A DNA stretch of 64,000 bases from contig CAUJHS010000113.1 of the NCBI GenBank assembly GCA_963204915.1, positions 62,001 to 126,000 on the forward strand, written 5' to 3'. Under the pieces are notes generated by a model. The model saw only the letters and a program-made list of their open reading frames with translations, made no database searches and was not told where the DNA came from. Source of the stretch: Planctomycetota bacterium (GTDB lineage Bacteria; Planctomycetota; Planctomycetia; Pirellulales; Pirellulaceae). Positions 28,777-37,529 of the stretch are shown in pieces. Each line of letters begins with the position of its first letter. Positions within the stretch are counted from its first letter, which is position 1. Position numbers and translations under genes: made by a program.

Positions 28777-30975
28777 CTAATCCCTGACGCGCCAGACCCG
28801 GGCGGCTCCATCGCGACCGCCGGAGGCGAGCAGCGAGCCGTCGCGGCTGAAAGCGAGTGCATGCACCGCCGACTTATGGCCAATCCACTCCTTAAATAAT
28901 GCGCCGGACGTTGGATCCCACAATTGCACCATACCGTCTTGGCCCGCCGTGGCGAGTCGGGCGCCGTCTGGTGAGAAAGCCAGCGTGGCAAGATCGCCGG
29001 GGCCGCTATCCCACGAGGTAAGTAAGCTCCCACTGCCAGTGTCCCACACACGGACGACGTGGTCCCAGCCGGCAGACGCCAGGCTGCGGTTGTCGTTGCT
29101 GAACGACAAGCCGTACACGGGGCCAGAATGGCCTTCCAGTCGCAACCTTGGTTGGAGCGTTTCGGGGTTCCAAAGGCGAATCACCTTATCGCTTCCCGCG
29201 GTAGCCAGTGTTTGACCGTCGCCGGAGATCGCGACCGCGTACACGGCGCCGGGTTGCTGCGCCGTAACGAGCGCTTCATCGCGGTCGAGCGACCAAACGT
29301 GCAGGCCCCCTTGTCGATCTCCCGTGTAGAACTTGCCGTCGTTGCTTACGGCCAAACCGCGCACGGCGCTTGGATGTTGAAATACTTTGACAGGCGCCGC
29401 CTCGGAAGGCCGCCAGACTTTGAGCAAGCCGTCATCGCCCGCCGTGACGACCAAATCGCCATCAGGCGAGAACTGTGAAGCCCACGCCACGCCGCGATGC
29501 GCGTCGAAGGTCGACTGTACGGTTTGTGTCGGCCAGTTCCACAGGCGCACCGAACCATCTTCGAGGGCCATCGCCAACGCATCGGCCTTGGGGTCGAAGG
29601 CCACCGACCAGACCGAACCGACATTAGCCGCCAGCACCGACGCGGCCGTCGCGGGGTCCGCTTGTATCGCCTTTTCTATTCGACCGCGCGATAACGCCAT
29701 GCCAAGCAGCACGCCGAGTGCGAGCAAACCCGTTCCAGCAACGCCGATGAGGATGCGCGTTCGCGACGCTCGCCGCTTGACTTCCTCTTGGCATACGGTC
29801 GGCAAATCGGTGGAAGACGCCTTCATTTGCGTCCAGACGTATTCAAGCACTTCCACCAATTCCGCAGCCGACTGGTATCGGTCTTGCGGTTTCTTGGCAA
29901 GCAAATCGTCGACGGTCTCGGCCAGCCAATCGGGAATCTCTGGATTCACTTCGCGCAACGGTTGGTGCTGCGTCTCGCTGATGCGCTTCAAAACCGCCAG
30001 CGCCGAGTTACCTTGGAACGGCGGCCGGCCTGCGCACATCTCGTACAACACGGCGCCCAGGCTAAACAGGTCCGAGCGGTGATCGGTGGGCTCGCCCATC
30101 GCCTGCTCGGGCGACATGTAAAGCGGAGTGCCTGTCACGAACCCCGAGCGCGTGATCTTCACATCGTCCACGACGCGCGCCAGGCCGAAGTCGGTCAACT
30201 TGACACGGTCTCCGGGAGGCTCCAGCAGAATATTACCGGGCTTGATGTCGCGATGCGTCAGTCCTTGGGCGTGCGCGGCGGCCAAGCCTTGCGCCGCCTG
30301 CAGGGCGATTCGAACAATCTCCTTCACGGGCAGCGATTTCTCACGCAGTAACCTTTGTTCGAGCGTTTCTCCGGCAATGAGCTGCATGACCAGGAACGGC
30401 AAGCCGCCATCCGACGATTTCTCGACTTGATGGACCGCCACCACATTCTCATGCGTGACCGAGGCCGCGGCGCGCGCCTCACGGCAGAAACGCTGACGGG
30501 CCGTCTCATCATTCGCCAACTCGGGATCCAGCACTTTGAGCGCCACGTTGCGCTGCAACTTCGTGTCGAACGCTTCCAGCACCACGCCCATGCCGCCGCG
30601 GCCCAGAATGCGCATGACATCGAAGTGGCCCAGTCGTCCAAGATACGCCGGGTCGGTCGGGGGCTGCAGGAAGGTGAGCGAGGTTTCTCGCCGGCGCACC
30701 TCGATCTCGGGCGCCGTTTCCTTGAAATGGATCGATGCGTTTACCGCTCGCAACGCGGGCCAGTAAGCGCTGGTCGCGCCCGGCGCCGCCGCATGCAAAC
30801 GCTCGACCAAGCGCGGCAGGTTCGTTCCGCCGTGAGCAAGGTCTTCCAATTTCGCCTGGCAGCAAGCGCAATCATCAAGATGCGCCACGCATTGTTGTTC
30901 GCGGTGCTCCGGCAACGACTCGTGAAGCAACTGCTCCAGTTCTTCGGTCGGAGGGCAAGCGTGTTCGTCGTTCAC
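28777..30975 (-). CDS. Ser/Thr protein kinase with ZAS-like N-terminus and WD40 propeller
   Basis: 732-aa signalling protein. The N-terminus carries an HxxxCxxC zinc motif (HLDDCACC), the hallmark of ZAS anti-sigma domains. The kinase domain (about 120-385) has the Gly-rich loop LGRGGMGVVLEAFD, VALKVL (Lys), HRDIKPGNILL (catalytic Asp243) and DFGLARV. A single membrane segment (ILIGVAGTGLLALGVLLGMAL, near residue 425) is followed by seven WD40 repeats (VWSVAFDPKADALAMALEDGSVRLWNW and similar) presumed extracytoplasmic. GTG at 30975 is chosen: it has a GAGGA site 7 nt upstream and follows the sigma stop by one base; ATG at 30990 is the alternative. It probably controls the adjacent ECF sigma. 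Confidence 0.92.
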   Translation of the reverse strand: MNDEHACPPTEELEQLLHESLPEHREQQCVAHLDDCACCQAKLEDLAHGGTNLPRLVERLHAAAPGATSAYWPALRAVNASIHFKETAPEIEVRRRETSLTFLQPPTDPAYLGRLGHFDVMRILGRGGMGVVLEAFDTKLQRNVALKVLDPELANDETARQRFCREARAAASVTHENVVAVHQVEKSSDGGLPFLVMQLIAGETLEQRLLREKSLPVKEIVRIALQAAQGLAAAHAQGLTHRDIKPGNILLEPPGDRVKLTDFGLARVVDDVKITRSGFVTGTPLYMSPEQAMGEPTDHRSDLFSLGAVLYEMCAGRPPFQGNSALAVLKRISETQHQPLREVNPEIPDWLAETVDDLLAKKPQDRYQSAAELVEVLEYVWTQMKASSTDLPTVCQEEVKRRASRTRILIGVAGTGLLALGVLLGMALSRGRIEKAIQADPATAASVLAANVGSVWSVAFDPKADALAMALEDGSVRLWNWPTQTVQSTFDAHRGVAWASQFSPDGDLVVTAGDDGLLKVWRPSEAAPVKVFQHPSAVRGLAVSNDGKFYTGDRQGGLHVWSLDRDEALVTAQQPGAVYAVAISGDGQTLATAGSDKVIRLWNPETLQPRLRLEGHSGPVYGLSFSNDNRSLASAGWDHVVRVWDTGSGSLLTSWDSGPGDLATLAFSPDGARLATAGQDGMVQLWDPTSGALFKEWIGHKSAVHALAFSRDGSLLASGGRDGAARVWRVRD

Positions 30976-30976
30976 G

Positions 30977-31543
30977 TTATTCTTCCTCATGCTGCAAAGC
31001 TTGCACTTCCAACTTCAATCGGGCCAGCACACGGCTCTTGGCGACATACACGGCGCCGGGAGAAAGGTTCACACGCCGAGCCGCCTCGCCCGCGGCGACT
31101 CCTTCGACCGCCGTAAGCCAGAACGCCTGCCACGTTTTCTCTTGGAACTCGCCCTTGATACGATCCATCGCGATCGCAGCCAGGCGGCGCTGATACTCCA
31201 GCTCCCACTGCTCGGCCGCATCGTACGAATCGGGCTCATCGGCCAGGCGGCGCGTGGACCCACTGTCGCCGGCCGCCTGCGGACGGTTCTGCTGTTTCGA
31301 CAGAAAACTGAACACTTTATTTCGCGTAATCGTGAACAGCCAACCCCGAAACGTTCCCTGCCGGCGATCATATTCGAGCCGATCGATCGCACTCGAAACC
31401 GACCGCAAAACTTCTTGCATCAAGTCGGCCGCGTCGGCGTCTTGCAACCCGCGCCGGCGCACAAACCCATAAATTACCGGGCCGTAAACGTCGACAAATT
31501 CCTGCCATGCCGCCGTCTCGGAGCTGCAACAGCAAGCTCGCAC
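30977..31543 (-). CDS. ECF RNA polymerase sigma factor, 5' end apparently frameshifted
   Basis: About 188 aa visible in one frame. Sigma region 2 is intact (VDVYGPVIYGFVRRRGLQDADAADLMQEVLRSV, GTFRGWLFTITRNKVFSFL). Region 4 follows (KTWQAFWLTAVEGVAAGEAARRVNLSPGAVYVAKSRVLARL). The family-typical N-terminus MGIDDSPVTRASLLLQLRD is found just upstream, but in another frame, starting at 31571; the join with ETAAWQEFVD needs a one-base shift near 31520. This is seen directly. The gene is followed by the ZAS-kinase with a one-base gap, so it forms a sigma/anti-sigma-type pair. A GTG at 31543 could start a shortened protein. Confidence 0.85.
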   Translation of the reverse strand: MRACCCSSETAAWQEFVDVYGPVIYGFVRRRGLQDADAADLMQEVLRSVSSAIDRLEYDRRQGTFRGWLFTITRNKVFSFLSKQQNRPQAAGDSGSTRRLADEPDSYDAAEQWELEYQRRLAAIAMDRIKGEFQEKTWQAFWLTAVEGVAAGEAARRVNLSPGAVYVAKSRVLARLKLEVQALQHEEE

Positions 31544-31571
31544 GCGTCACGGGCGAGTCATCAATTCCCAT

Positions 31572-32136
31572 AGTCGCCGCCGGAGGAGATCGAAAGGATC
31601 GCTGCGTCCTGCGCGCATCGTGCTGGGTGGTATGAATCATACACCTGACCCCGCCGAGGGACGATAGGCAGGTGAACGACAATCGCTAATCTTCACGCGG
31701 AAAACGCGGCAGCGCCTCCTTGGGCTTTATCACTTCTTGTAATACCAAGGAATACCGCCGCCGCGCCAGAATCTTACACGCCACCCCGAAAAAATAGAGC
31801 CGGAGCGGTCCCCCGCTCTCGCCTTCGCCCGAGTGTTTGAGTTCATGCGTCGCTTAACTTCTTGAAGCGTCACGATTTGGGACAAAACCGGCCTACTGCC
31901 GCAACACGATCCGGCGAAAGATAATACCGAATTTCGTGACATGCTCCATTCGGATGGGCGGGTCTTGGCCGTAGGTGAATACCGGTCTTGATGAACTTCG
32001 GTAATGGCAAGATCATCGGAATTGGTCAACTGCGCCACGACACGGTTTCATCCATCGCGGGACACAACCTGTGCCCTTGCCGCTGGCGGCGGGACAACGC
32101 CACCCCCTTAGCGCCGGTAGCGACCGCTCGGTCTGG
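31572..32136. other. Intergenic region upstream of the ECF sigma factor
   Basis: 565 bp without a supported gene. One open frame (31730-32038, minus) has no family features and a composition like the flanking non-coding DNA. The promoter of the sigma/kinase pair should lie near 31575-31750. Confidence 0.45.
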
Positions 32137-33003
32137 CTATTGTTCGGCCTCAGCGTAGCTGATGAGTTTAATCTTGCGGCGGGCGATGACCTCTTTGACC
32201 TTGGCGCTAGTGAAAGCGTGCGTCACGCCGGCGCGGTCAACCGCGACGTTTTCGTAACCTTTGTGGCCGATGTGACGCATCTCGGGCGTGTCGAAAGCCG
32301 GGTGTTCGACAATCATCCACGCGCCTGGCTCCAGTCCCTCCAGAAGCTTGACCAGGCCCTCTTCCTTCTGCTGGGCGGTAAGCGAGCTGCCGCTCCATGA
32401 CCCCGGCGGCCGTTTGGGGGCATTCAGCTTCAGGCCGTATTGCCTGGCCAGCGTCTCGGTGATCGCGCGTATCTCGGGAGTGGCGACGGCAGTTCCCATA
32501 TGCGCCGACACATGGCTCACCTGTTTTCCCAGATGACGTTGAGCCATTTCAATTTGCGCTCGCAACTCGCGTTCAACCTCTTCAAGTTTCGGATTCGCCT
32601 CGACGAAGCCGGTGTCGGGAGGGAACCCCGACCGCTGCGTCGTCATGGGCCGAAAGTATCCGTCCGCATCCACAAGGCTTGGAGCGTTGGTCAGCGGTCG
32701 CCACTTCACTCGCTCCCACTCGCTCGTCAGCGTGAGATGGACGCCCACATCAAGATCTGGGTTCTCTTTGAGCAGGCGCACAGCGTCGAGAAACCAAGGC
32801 CCCGGGACAATGACTTCAACGGACCGAACGACGCCTTCGCGGGCGCTGCGAATACACGCTTCGTTTACCGACTGGGCGACGCCCATGTCATCGCCGCGCA
32901 CGAGCAAACGAACTTCGCCGTCCTGCGGCAGTCCTGGTCGTGCAAGAAGCAGGAAAGAAAACGTCGCAGCAGTTACAACAACGACAAGTTGACGGCGAAT
33001 CAT
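32137..33003 (-). CDS. ChbG/YdjC-family carbohydrate deacetylase, exported
   Basis: 288-aa hydrolase with a signal peptide (LVVVVTAATFSFLLLARPGLPQ). The family is a metal-dependent amidohydrolase fold removing acetyl groups from amino-sugar oligomers. Motifs visible are RGDDMGVAQSVNEAC (DD metal motif), DVGVHLTLTSEWERVKWRPLT (His ligand and Trp), and VSHVSAHMGTA (His pair). C-terminally EGLEPGAWMIVEHPAFDTPEM is also typical. The start at 33003 has AAAGG 8 nt upstream. No adjacent sugar-transport genes are seen, so its substrate is open. Confidence 0.88.
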   Translation of the reverse strand: MIRRQLVVVVTAATFSFLLLARPGLPQDGEVRLLVRGDDMGVAQSVNEACIRSAREGVVRSVEVIVPGPWFLDAVRLLKENPDLDVGVHLTLTSEWERVKWRPLTNAPSLVDADGYFRPMTTQRSGFPPDTGFVEANPKLEEVERELRAQIEMAQRHLGKQVSHVSAHMGTAVATPEIRAITETLARQYGLKLNAPKRPPGSWSGSSLTAQQKEEGLVKLLEGLEPGAWMIVEHPAFDTPEMRHIGHKGYENVAVDRAGVTHAFTSAKVKEVIARRKIKLISYAEAEQ

Positions 33004-33243
33004 AGTCGACCTTTCAAATGCAGCGACCAGCTAGAACATCCCCGTTCTAACTCTTGCGAATACGCGCCCTCTTTGGGGTCCGATCCAACGACGATCGACC
33101 TGGCCCTGCGGAAGTGTATTGCGCTGTTCCATGCAAGTCTTAGCATTATCCGTGTTAGGCGCTGACGGTGCTAGTCCGACAGAGACGTCACCGGCGCTTC
33201 CTGCCGGATCGTGGCCGACGTTCGCTTCACCGCCGGATGACCG

Positions 33244-33927
33244 TCAGCCGTCAAAGCGATATCCTGCGCCGTGAACGGTGCGGATGATGGCTGGCGACTT
33301 CGGATCGACCTCGATTCGCTTCCTTAACTGGGAAATATGCTGATCCAACGAGCGGCTGTTGGGGAAATAGTCCTCGCCCCAACAATGATTGAAGAGGGTG
33401 TTACGGTCGAGTACCCGTCCGCGGTGGGAATGGAGCAGTTCGAGCAGCTTCACGTCGCGCAGGCTGAGTTCGATCATGTCCTGACCGCGGCGAGCGCGCA
33501 GTTCCGCGGGATAGATGGTCAAGTCGCCCATCTGGAACGGCGGAGGGTCGGGCGAGTCGGTCGCCTGACGGCAGCGGCGCGTGACCGCGCGGATCCGGGC
33601 CACCACCTCTTTCACACCGAATGGCTTGACGATGAAGTCGTCGGCGCCTAACTCCAGGCCGAGAACCTTGTCGACCTCTTCCGACTTCGCCGTAATAAAC
33701 ACGATGGGGGTCTGCGGCCGGGCGGCCCGCATTCTCCGGCAAACGTCGTAACCGTTGACTCCGGGCATCATGATGTCCAGGCACACAAAATCAGGCGCCT
33801 CGCGGTCGAACAACTCCAGGGCCGCCGTTCCGTTGACCGCTTGCAGGACGTGATACCCTTCCGCTCGCAACACTTCCGTCAGTCCGCCCAGCGTCAACGG
33901 ATTGTCTTCGGCAACGAGAACTTTCAT
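33244..33927 (-). CDS. OmpR-family response regulator
   Basis: 227-aa DNA-binding response regulator. The receiver domain has an acidic pocket (VAEDN), the phospho-acceptor Asp51 in FVCLDIMMPGVNGYDVC, the Thr of FITAKSEE and Lys in IVKPFGVKE. The C-terminal winged helix (about 130-227) includes LSLRDVKLLELLHSHRGRVLDRN and RSLDQHISQLRKRIEVDPKSPAIIRTVHGAGYRF. The ATG at 33927 overlaps the stop of the histidine kinase as ATGA, implying coupled translation. A much longer open frame exists upstream of this ATG but has no homologous features. Confidence 0.95.
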   Translation of the reverse strand: MKVLVAEDNPLTLGGLTEVLRAEGYHVLQAVNGTAALELFDREAPDFVCLDIMMPGVNGYDVCRRMRAARPQTPIVFITAKSEEVDKVLGLELGADDFIVKPFGVKEVVARIRAVTRRCRQATDSPDPPPFQMGDLTIYPAELRARRGQDMIELSLRDVKLLELLHSHRGRVLDRNTLFNHCWGEDYFPNSRSLDQHISQLRKRIEVDPKSPAIIRTVHGAGYRFDG

Positions 33928-35549
33928 AACTCGCCCTTCTGAGGACTCTTTTCCCGCGACGGCGTGTGCATCTCGACCTCGAACGTGGCGCCCGACGCGG
34001 AATCGAGCAGACGCAAGTCGCCGCCATGGAGGCGCGCCAGTCCACGGGCGATTGACAGACCAATGCCCGTTCCGGCGGGACCTTCCAGTCGATTGCTGAT
34101 GCGGTAGAACGGCTCGAAGATACGGGCGCGTTCGGTGGTTGGAATCCCCGGCCCGGCGTCGGAGACGAGGATCGTGGTGCGTTCTCCCGCCTGGCGACTG
34201 ACGAGATCGAGCCGCTGACCTTGGGCCGCATACTTTTCCACATTGCTGAATAGGTTCACCAGGATTTGCTCGACGGCGTCCGCGTCGAAGTCCACAACGC
34301 GATCCGCGCCGGCGGCGAACGTCGTCGTCACACCTTGCGCTTGAAGCGCCGGCTGAAACCGTTGGATGACAGCACGGATCGTTTCGTCGATGCAACCGGG
34401 CTGCAAGTTCAATTTGATTTGCCGCCGCTGTTGTTGCGCGAACGTCAGCACGTTGCCAATGAGCCGGCTGAGGCGACCGCTTTCGCCGACGATGATCGCT
34501 AACCGGCGCCGAGCGTCGTCAACGTCAATCGTCTCGCCTTCTTGCATCTGGTCCGCCAGCAGTTCGGCGTACATGCGAATATTCGTCAACGGGGTCTTCA
34601 GCTCGTGTGAGACCTGGTTCACAAAGTTGACGCGCGTTGCGGCCTCGCGCAGCTCGTGGGACGACTCACGATAGAAAACCGCCGCTAGCGCCAACAGCAC
34701 CACGCCGATAGCCGATAATCCGGCGATACGATTGAACGCGGCGCTCCGTCCGGACAACGCGGAGAAACGACCTTCGGCTACGTAAAACTTGAAGCGCCAT
34801 GCGGAAAGCGGCGCACTGGCCGACTGTTCGACGAGCGGCGCCGCGCCGGAAGGCGGCTCAAAGGCGCCCCATTGATAGACCACGGCGTCATTGGAATCGA
34901 CGAATTGAATCCTAGAATGGCTCGCCGGGGTTTCGCTCAGCGGCGTTTGCGGCAACTCGGCGATTAAGTCGGCAATCCAGCGCGACCGATCCAATTCGGC
35001 GCCTACGATGTAACCGGTCGATAGTCGCCGCCAAAAGACGAGATGAACTCCTCGCCCCCAATACCAGGCGTACCAGCCATGCGTTGTCGCGGAGGTTTGT
35101 TCGTAGTCGCCTGAGAATGCGCTTTTGGCGGACTCGGACCGAGGGTCGGCTGCGCGAAGAAGATCCTTGTCCTGAAGAAACACCCGGGCGCGTTCGAGGA
35201 ACTCTCTCTCCGATTGATTCAGCGGTCCTGCAAGCGGCGGATGAACCACTTCGCCGTCTGGCTCCAGCACGAAGATTTGGAGCAGGTGCGGGTGGGTACG
35301 CACCATGGCGCGAAGCGCGGCGGCGTCAAACCTGGCAAGATCCGTCACGTGCAGCAGTTCGCGCTCGCGTTTTTGAAAGAAGCGTTCGACGATTTGGTTC
35401 GCATCGACCAATTGAACGGCCAGTACGTCCTGCAAGTCCTGGCGCAAGCGGGCGCGCGCGTCTTGCGCCAACCGCCCGCCGAGCCAAACCAGCGCGGCGA
35501 GCGGCACGCATACGAGAAGCGCCAACAATACAATTTGTTTCTTTGACAC
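33924..35549 (-). CDS. Sensor histidine kinase
   Basis: About 541 aa. It has a membrane helix at the N-terminus (IVLLALLVCVPLAALVWLGG), a periplasmic sensor of about 240 residues, a second helix (GLSAIGVVLLALAAVFY), then HisKA with phospho-acceptor His315 in FVNQVSHELKTPLTNIRMYAELL. HATPase_c has LVNLFSNVEKYA (N-box) and VSDAGPGIPTTERARIFEPFYR (G-boxes). I chose the GTG at 35549, five bases after the upstream gene's stop. An ATG at 35636 with AAGGG would overlap that gene by 82 nt and add 29 non-membrane residues. It forms a two-component pair with the regulator downstream; the stimulus is unknown. Confidence 0.93.
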   Translation of the reverse strand: MSKKQIVLLALLVCVPLAALVWLGGRLAQDARARLRQDLQDVLAVQLVDANQIVERFFQKRERELLHVTDLARFDAAALRAMVRTHPHLLQIFVLEPDGEVVHPPLAGPLNQSEREFLERARVFLQDKDLLRAADPRSESAKSAFSGDYEQTSATTHGWYAWYWGRGVHLVFWRRLSTGYIVGAELDRSRWIADLIAELPQTPLSETPASHSRIQFVDSNDAVVYQWGAFEPPSGAAPLVEQSASAPLSAWRFKFYVAEGRFSALSGRSAAFNRIAGLSAIGVVLLALAAVFYRESSHELREAATRVNFVNQVSHELKTPLTNIRMYAELLADQMQEGETIDVDDARRRLAIIVGESGRLSRLIGNVLTFAQQQRRQIKLNLQPGCIDETIRAVIQRFQPALQAQGVTTTFAAGADRVVDFDADAVEQILVNLFSNVEKYAAQGQRLDLVSRQAGERTTILVSDAGPGIPTTERARIFEPFYRISNRLEGPAGTGIGLSIARGLARLHGGDLRLLDSASGATFEVEMHTPSREKSPQKGEL

Positions 35550-35554
35550 CAAAT

Positions 35555-36898
35555 TTACGGTCGAGAGGCGCCATACGCCTGTTGCTGATCGTCCGCGATC
35601 TGTTGTTCTCTCATCGCCTTGCGGCTTCTGGCCCATTCCGGCCCTTCGAGCTTCTTCGCCTGATCCAAATTGTCCGCGCAGCGCATCTGCAATAGCTTGT
35701 CATTGTATTTCACTGCGCTCGTTCCCAGGTATTCGCTGTTTTCCAGCAGCACCTTGCGGGCGCCTTCGATATCGCCCTGGTCGCGCAGCGCAGTCGCCAG
35801 TTTGTTTTGAGCGTTGGAAACTTGCAACACCGCGGCGGCGCACACGGTGGCGTTGAGTTTCGTTTCAACCTCGGAAACCGAGTCGGTGAAGTTCGCGCTG
35901 ACCGAGCTGGTGAGCCGGTCAGTCGTCTTTGTCTGCAAGTTGGCGTAAGTGACCCGCACTTCGGCGATCTCGCGCGACTTGCCCGCGTGTGTGGCGGGCG
36001 CCTCGACTTCGAGCATGACGTACTTTTCCTGCTCGCTGTAGAGCTGATTCATTTGCACGATGACTTCCTGGCCGTTGATTTCCGCATCGACGTTCAGCAC
36101 ACGAATGGGACGAACGCCATCGGCCACGCGAATTTGGATGGCCACTTCCTGAGCCACGACCGAAAGCACGTCGTCGAACTCATAATTGAAGATTTTCACC
36201 AACTCGTCGGCCTGCTCAATAAACACGTGGTTGCCGCCGCTGTTGCGAGCCAACCGGGTCATCAAGTCTTCGTTGTAATCCAATCCTAGCCCCATTGTCG
36301 AAACGGAGATGCCTTCCTTCCGAAGCGAAGCGCCAAGTTCACCCAGTTCGCTGGGAGATTGCGGCCCCACATTCGCCAGACCGTCGGAGAGCAGAATCAC
36401 GCGATTCACTCGGTCATTGTTGAGGAACTTCCGTAACTCCTCGGCTCCTTTGCTCACGCCGGCAAACAAGGCCGTGGACCCGCCGGCCTCGATGCGGTGG
36501 ATCTGTTGAATCACCGATTTCTTCTCCGTCATTTTTGTCGCGGGAACAATCACCCTGACCGTCGAGTCGTACGCCACGACCGACACGATGTCGCGCGGTT
36601 CTAATCGCTCGATGGCGGCAATCGCGGCGTCTTTGGCCTTGGCGATTTTCTCGCCCTGCATCGACCCGGACTTGTCCAGCACAATCGCCACGTTCACGGG
36701 AGCGCGCTTGTCTTTGTTTTCCAGCTTGAAACCAGTCAGCCCGACCTTCACAAAGGCCGACTGTTTCGTATCGGCCAACATGGTGGGTTTGTCCAGCGAC
36801 ACCTCCAACTGAACTTGCGCCGCCGAGGCCGAGACCGCCCCTAGTACGGTCAAGATTGGAACGAAGGCGAGAACTTGGAAGCGGTTTGATCGCGTCAT
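35555..36898 (-). CDS. von Willebrand factor A domain exported protein
   Basis: 447-aa protein with a cleavable signal (VLAFVPILTVLGAVSASAA). The N-terminal VIT-like strand region leads to a vWA domain (about 70-250) with MIDAS motif DKSGSMQ, Thr in GGSTALFAG and the Asp of LLSDGLANVGP. A further beta-rich segment and a short C-terminal helical tail (AAAVLQVSNAQNKLATALR) follow, similar to YfbK/chloride-channel-like proteins. vWA domains bind metal and partner proteins. It is the first gene of a three-gene unit with the sensor kinase (stop and start nearly touching), suggesting it supplies or senses the signal. Confidence 0.88.
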   Translation of the reverse strand: MTRSNRFQVLAFVPILTVLGAVSASAAQVQLEVSLDKPTMLADTKQSAFVKVGLTGFKLENKDKRAPVNVAIVLDKSGSMQGEKIAKAKDAAIAAIERLEPRDIVSVVAYDSTVRVIVPATKMTEKKSVIQQIHRIEAGGSTALFAGVSKGAEELRKFLNNDRVNRVILLSDGLANVGPQSPSELGELGASLRKEGISVSTMGLGLDYNEDLMTRLARNSGGNHVFIEQADELVKIFNYEFDDVLSVVAQEVAIQIRVADGVRPIRVLNVDAEINGQEVIVQMNQLYSEQEKYVMLEVEAPATHAGKSREIAEVRVTYANLQTKTTDRLTSSVSANFTDSVSEVETKLNATVCAAAVLQVSNAQNKLATALRDQGDIEGARKVLLENSEYLGTSAVKYNDKLLQMRCADNLDQAKKLEGPEWARSRKAMREQQIADDQQQAYGASRP

Positions 36899-37529
36899 CG
36901 CACATTCCTTTCATTGCGTGGGAGAAACGCCAAGCCGCATTCGTGCGGCGTGCTCTTCCATTTAAGCGATTCTATCGTTGCGAGTGGTCAGATCCGCGTC
37001 ACAAGTTTGTAAGAAGTTTGTATAACGACCAAAAGGGACTATTTGCTGAAGGCTGACCGGCGGGAAAAGTAGGCAAGCCTCCGATGATCGTGCTCCCGCG
37101 TACGGTCTCGATTTGATGACTCCCGAGAGCTTCGTGCGCTCTCCCAACCTCTCAACAATGCGGGAGTTGTCCCTTAACGCGGGAATTCGACAACCCGCCG
37201 GTCTGGCGTCGGACCGCCGAAATCCGGGCTGCGTCGCCCGGTTCAACAGTACCCACTCCTCGGCTTAAGCCTTCTTCCCAGCTCGCTCGTTTCTCGCCAT
37301 CGACGTCAACGACCGGAACGAGCAAGCGGCAGCAATGAGCAAAGACGAACACGTTTACGCGTCGATCGGTTCACGCGAGGCGCCGTAGCGCCTTGGTCGA
37401 GGCGTAACAGCCGCAACGTGCCATTCGACAAGCGGGCGTTTCTCCATCACTTGCATCATGCGCCCAACGGGCAACAATGGGTTGACCAATCGGTGGTCAC
37501 AAACTTTTTCTTTTGGAAGGCGCAATAAG
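36899..37529. other. Divergent intergenic region
   Basis: 630 bp between the leftward vWA gene and the rightward metallophosphoesterase. AT-rich near 36960-37040 (a run GTTTGTAAGAAGTTTGTATAAC). No supported gene. It should carry promoters in both directions; I cannot place them. Confidence 0.45.

Noticed and set aside
23594..31571. CRISPR-linked Craspase-type system
   Set aside because: The CHAT protein has TPRs and a nearby sigma factor, but it carries an export signal and the window has no CRISPR repeats, Cas7-11 or RpoE-inhibitor-like gene.
31730..32038. 102-codon frame upstream of the sigma gene
   Set aside because: No recognisable domain and no start site; probably non-coding.
33928..34395. 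Long upstream extension of the response regulator
   Set aside because: The receiver domain begins with the ATG at 33927; the extension is out-of-frame shadow of the histidine kinase.
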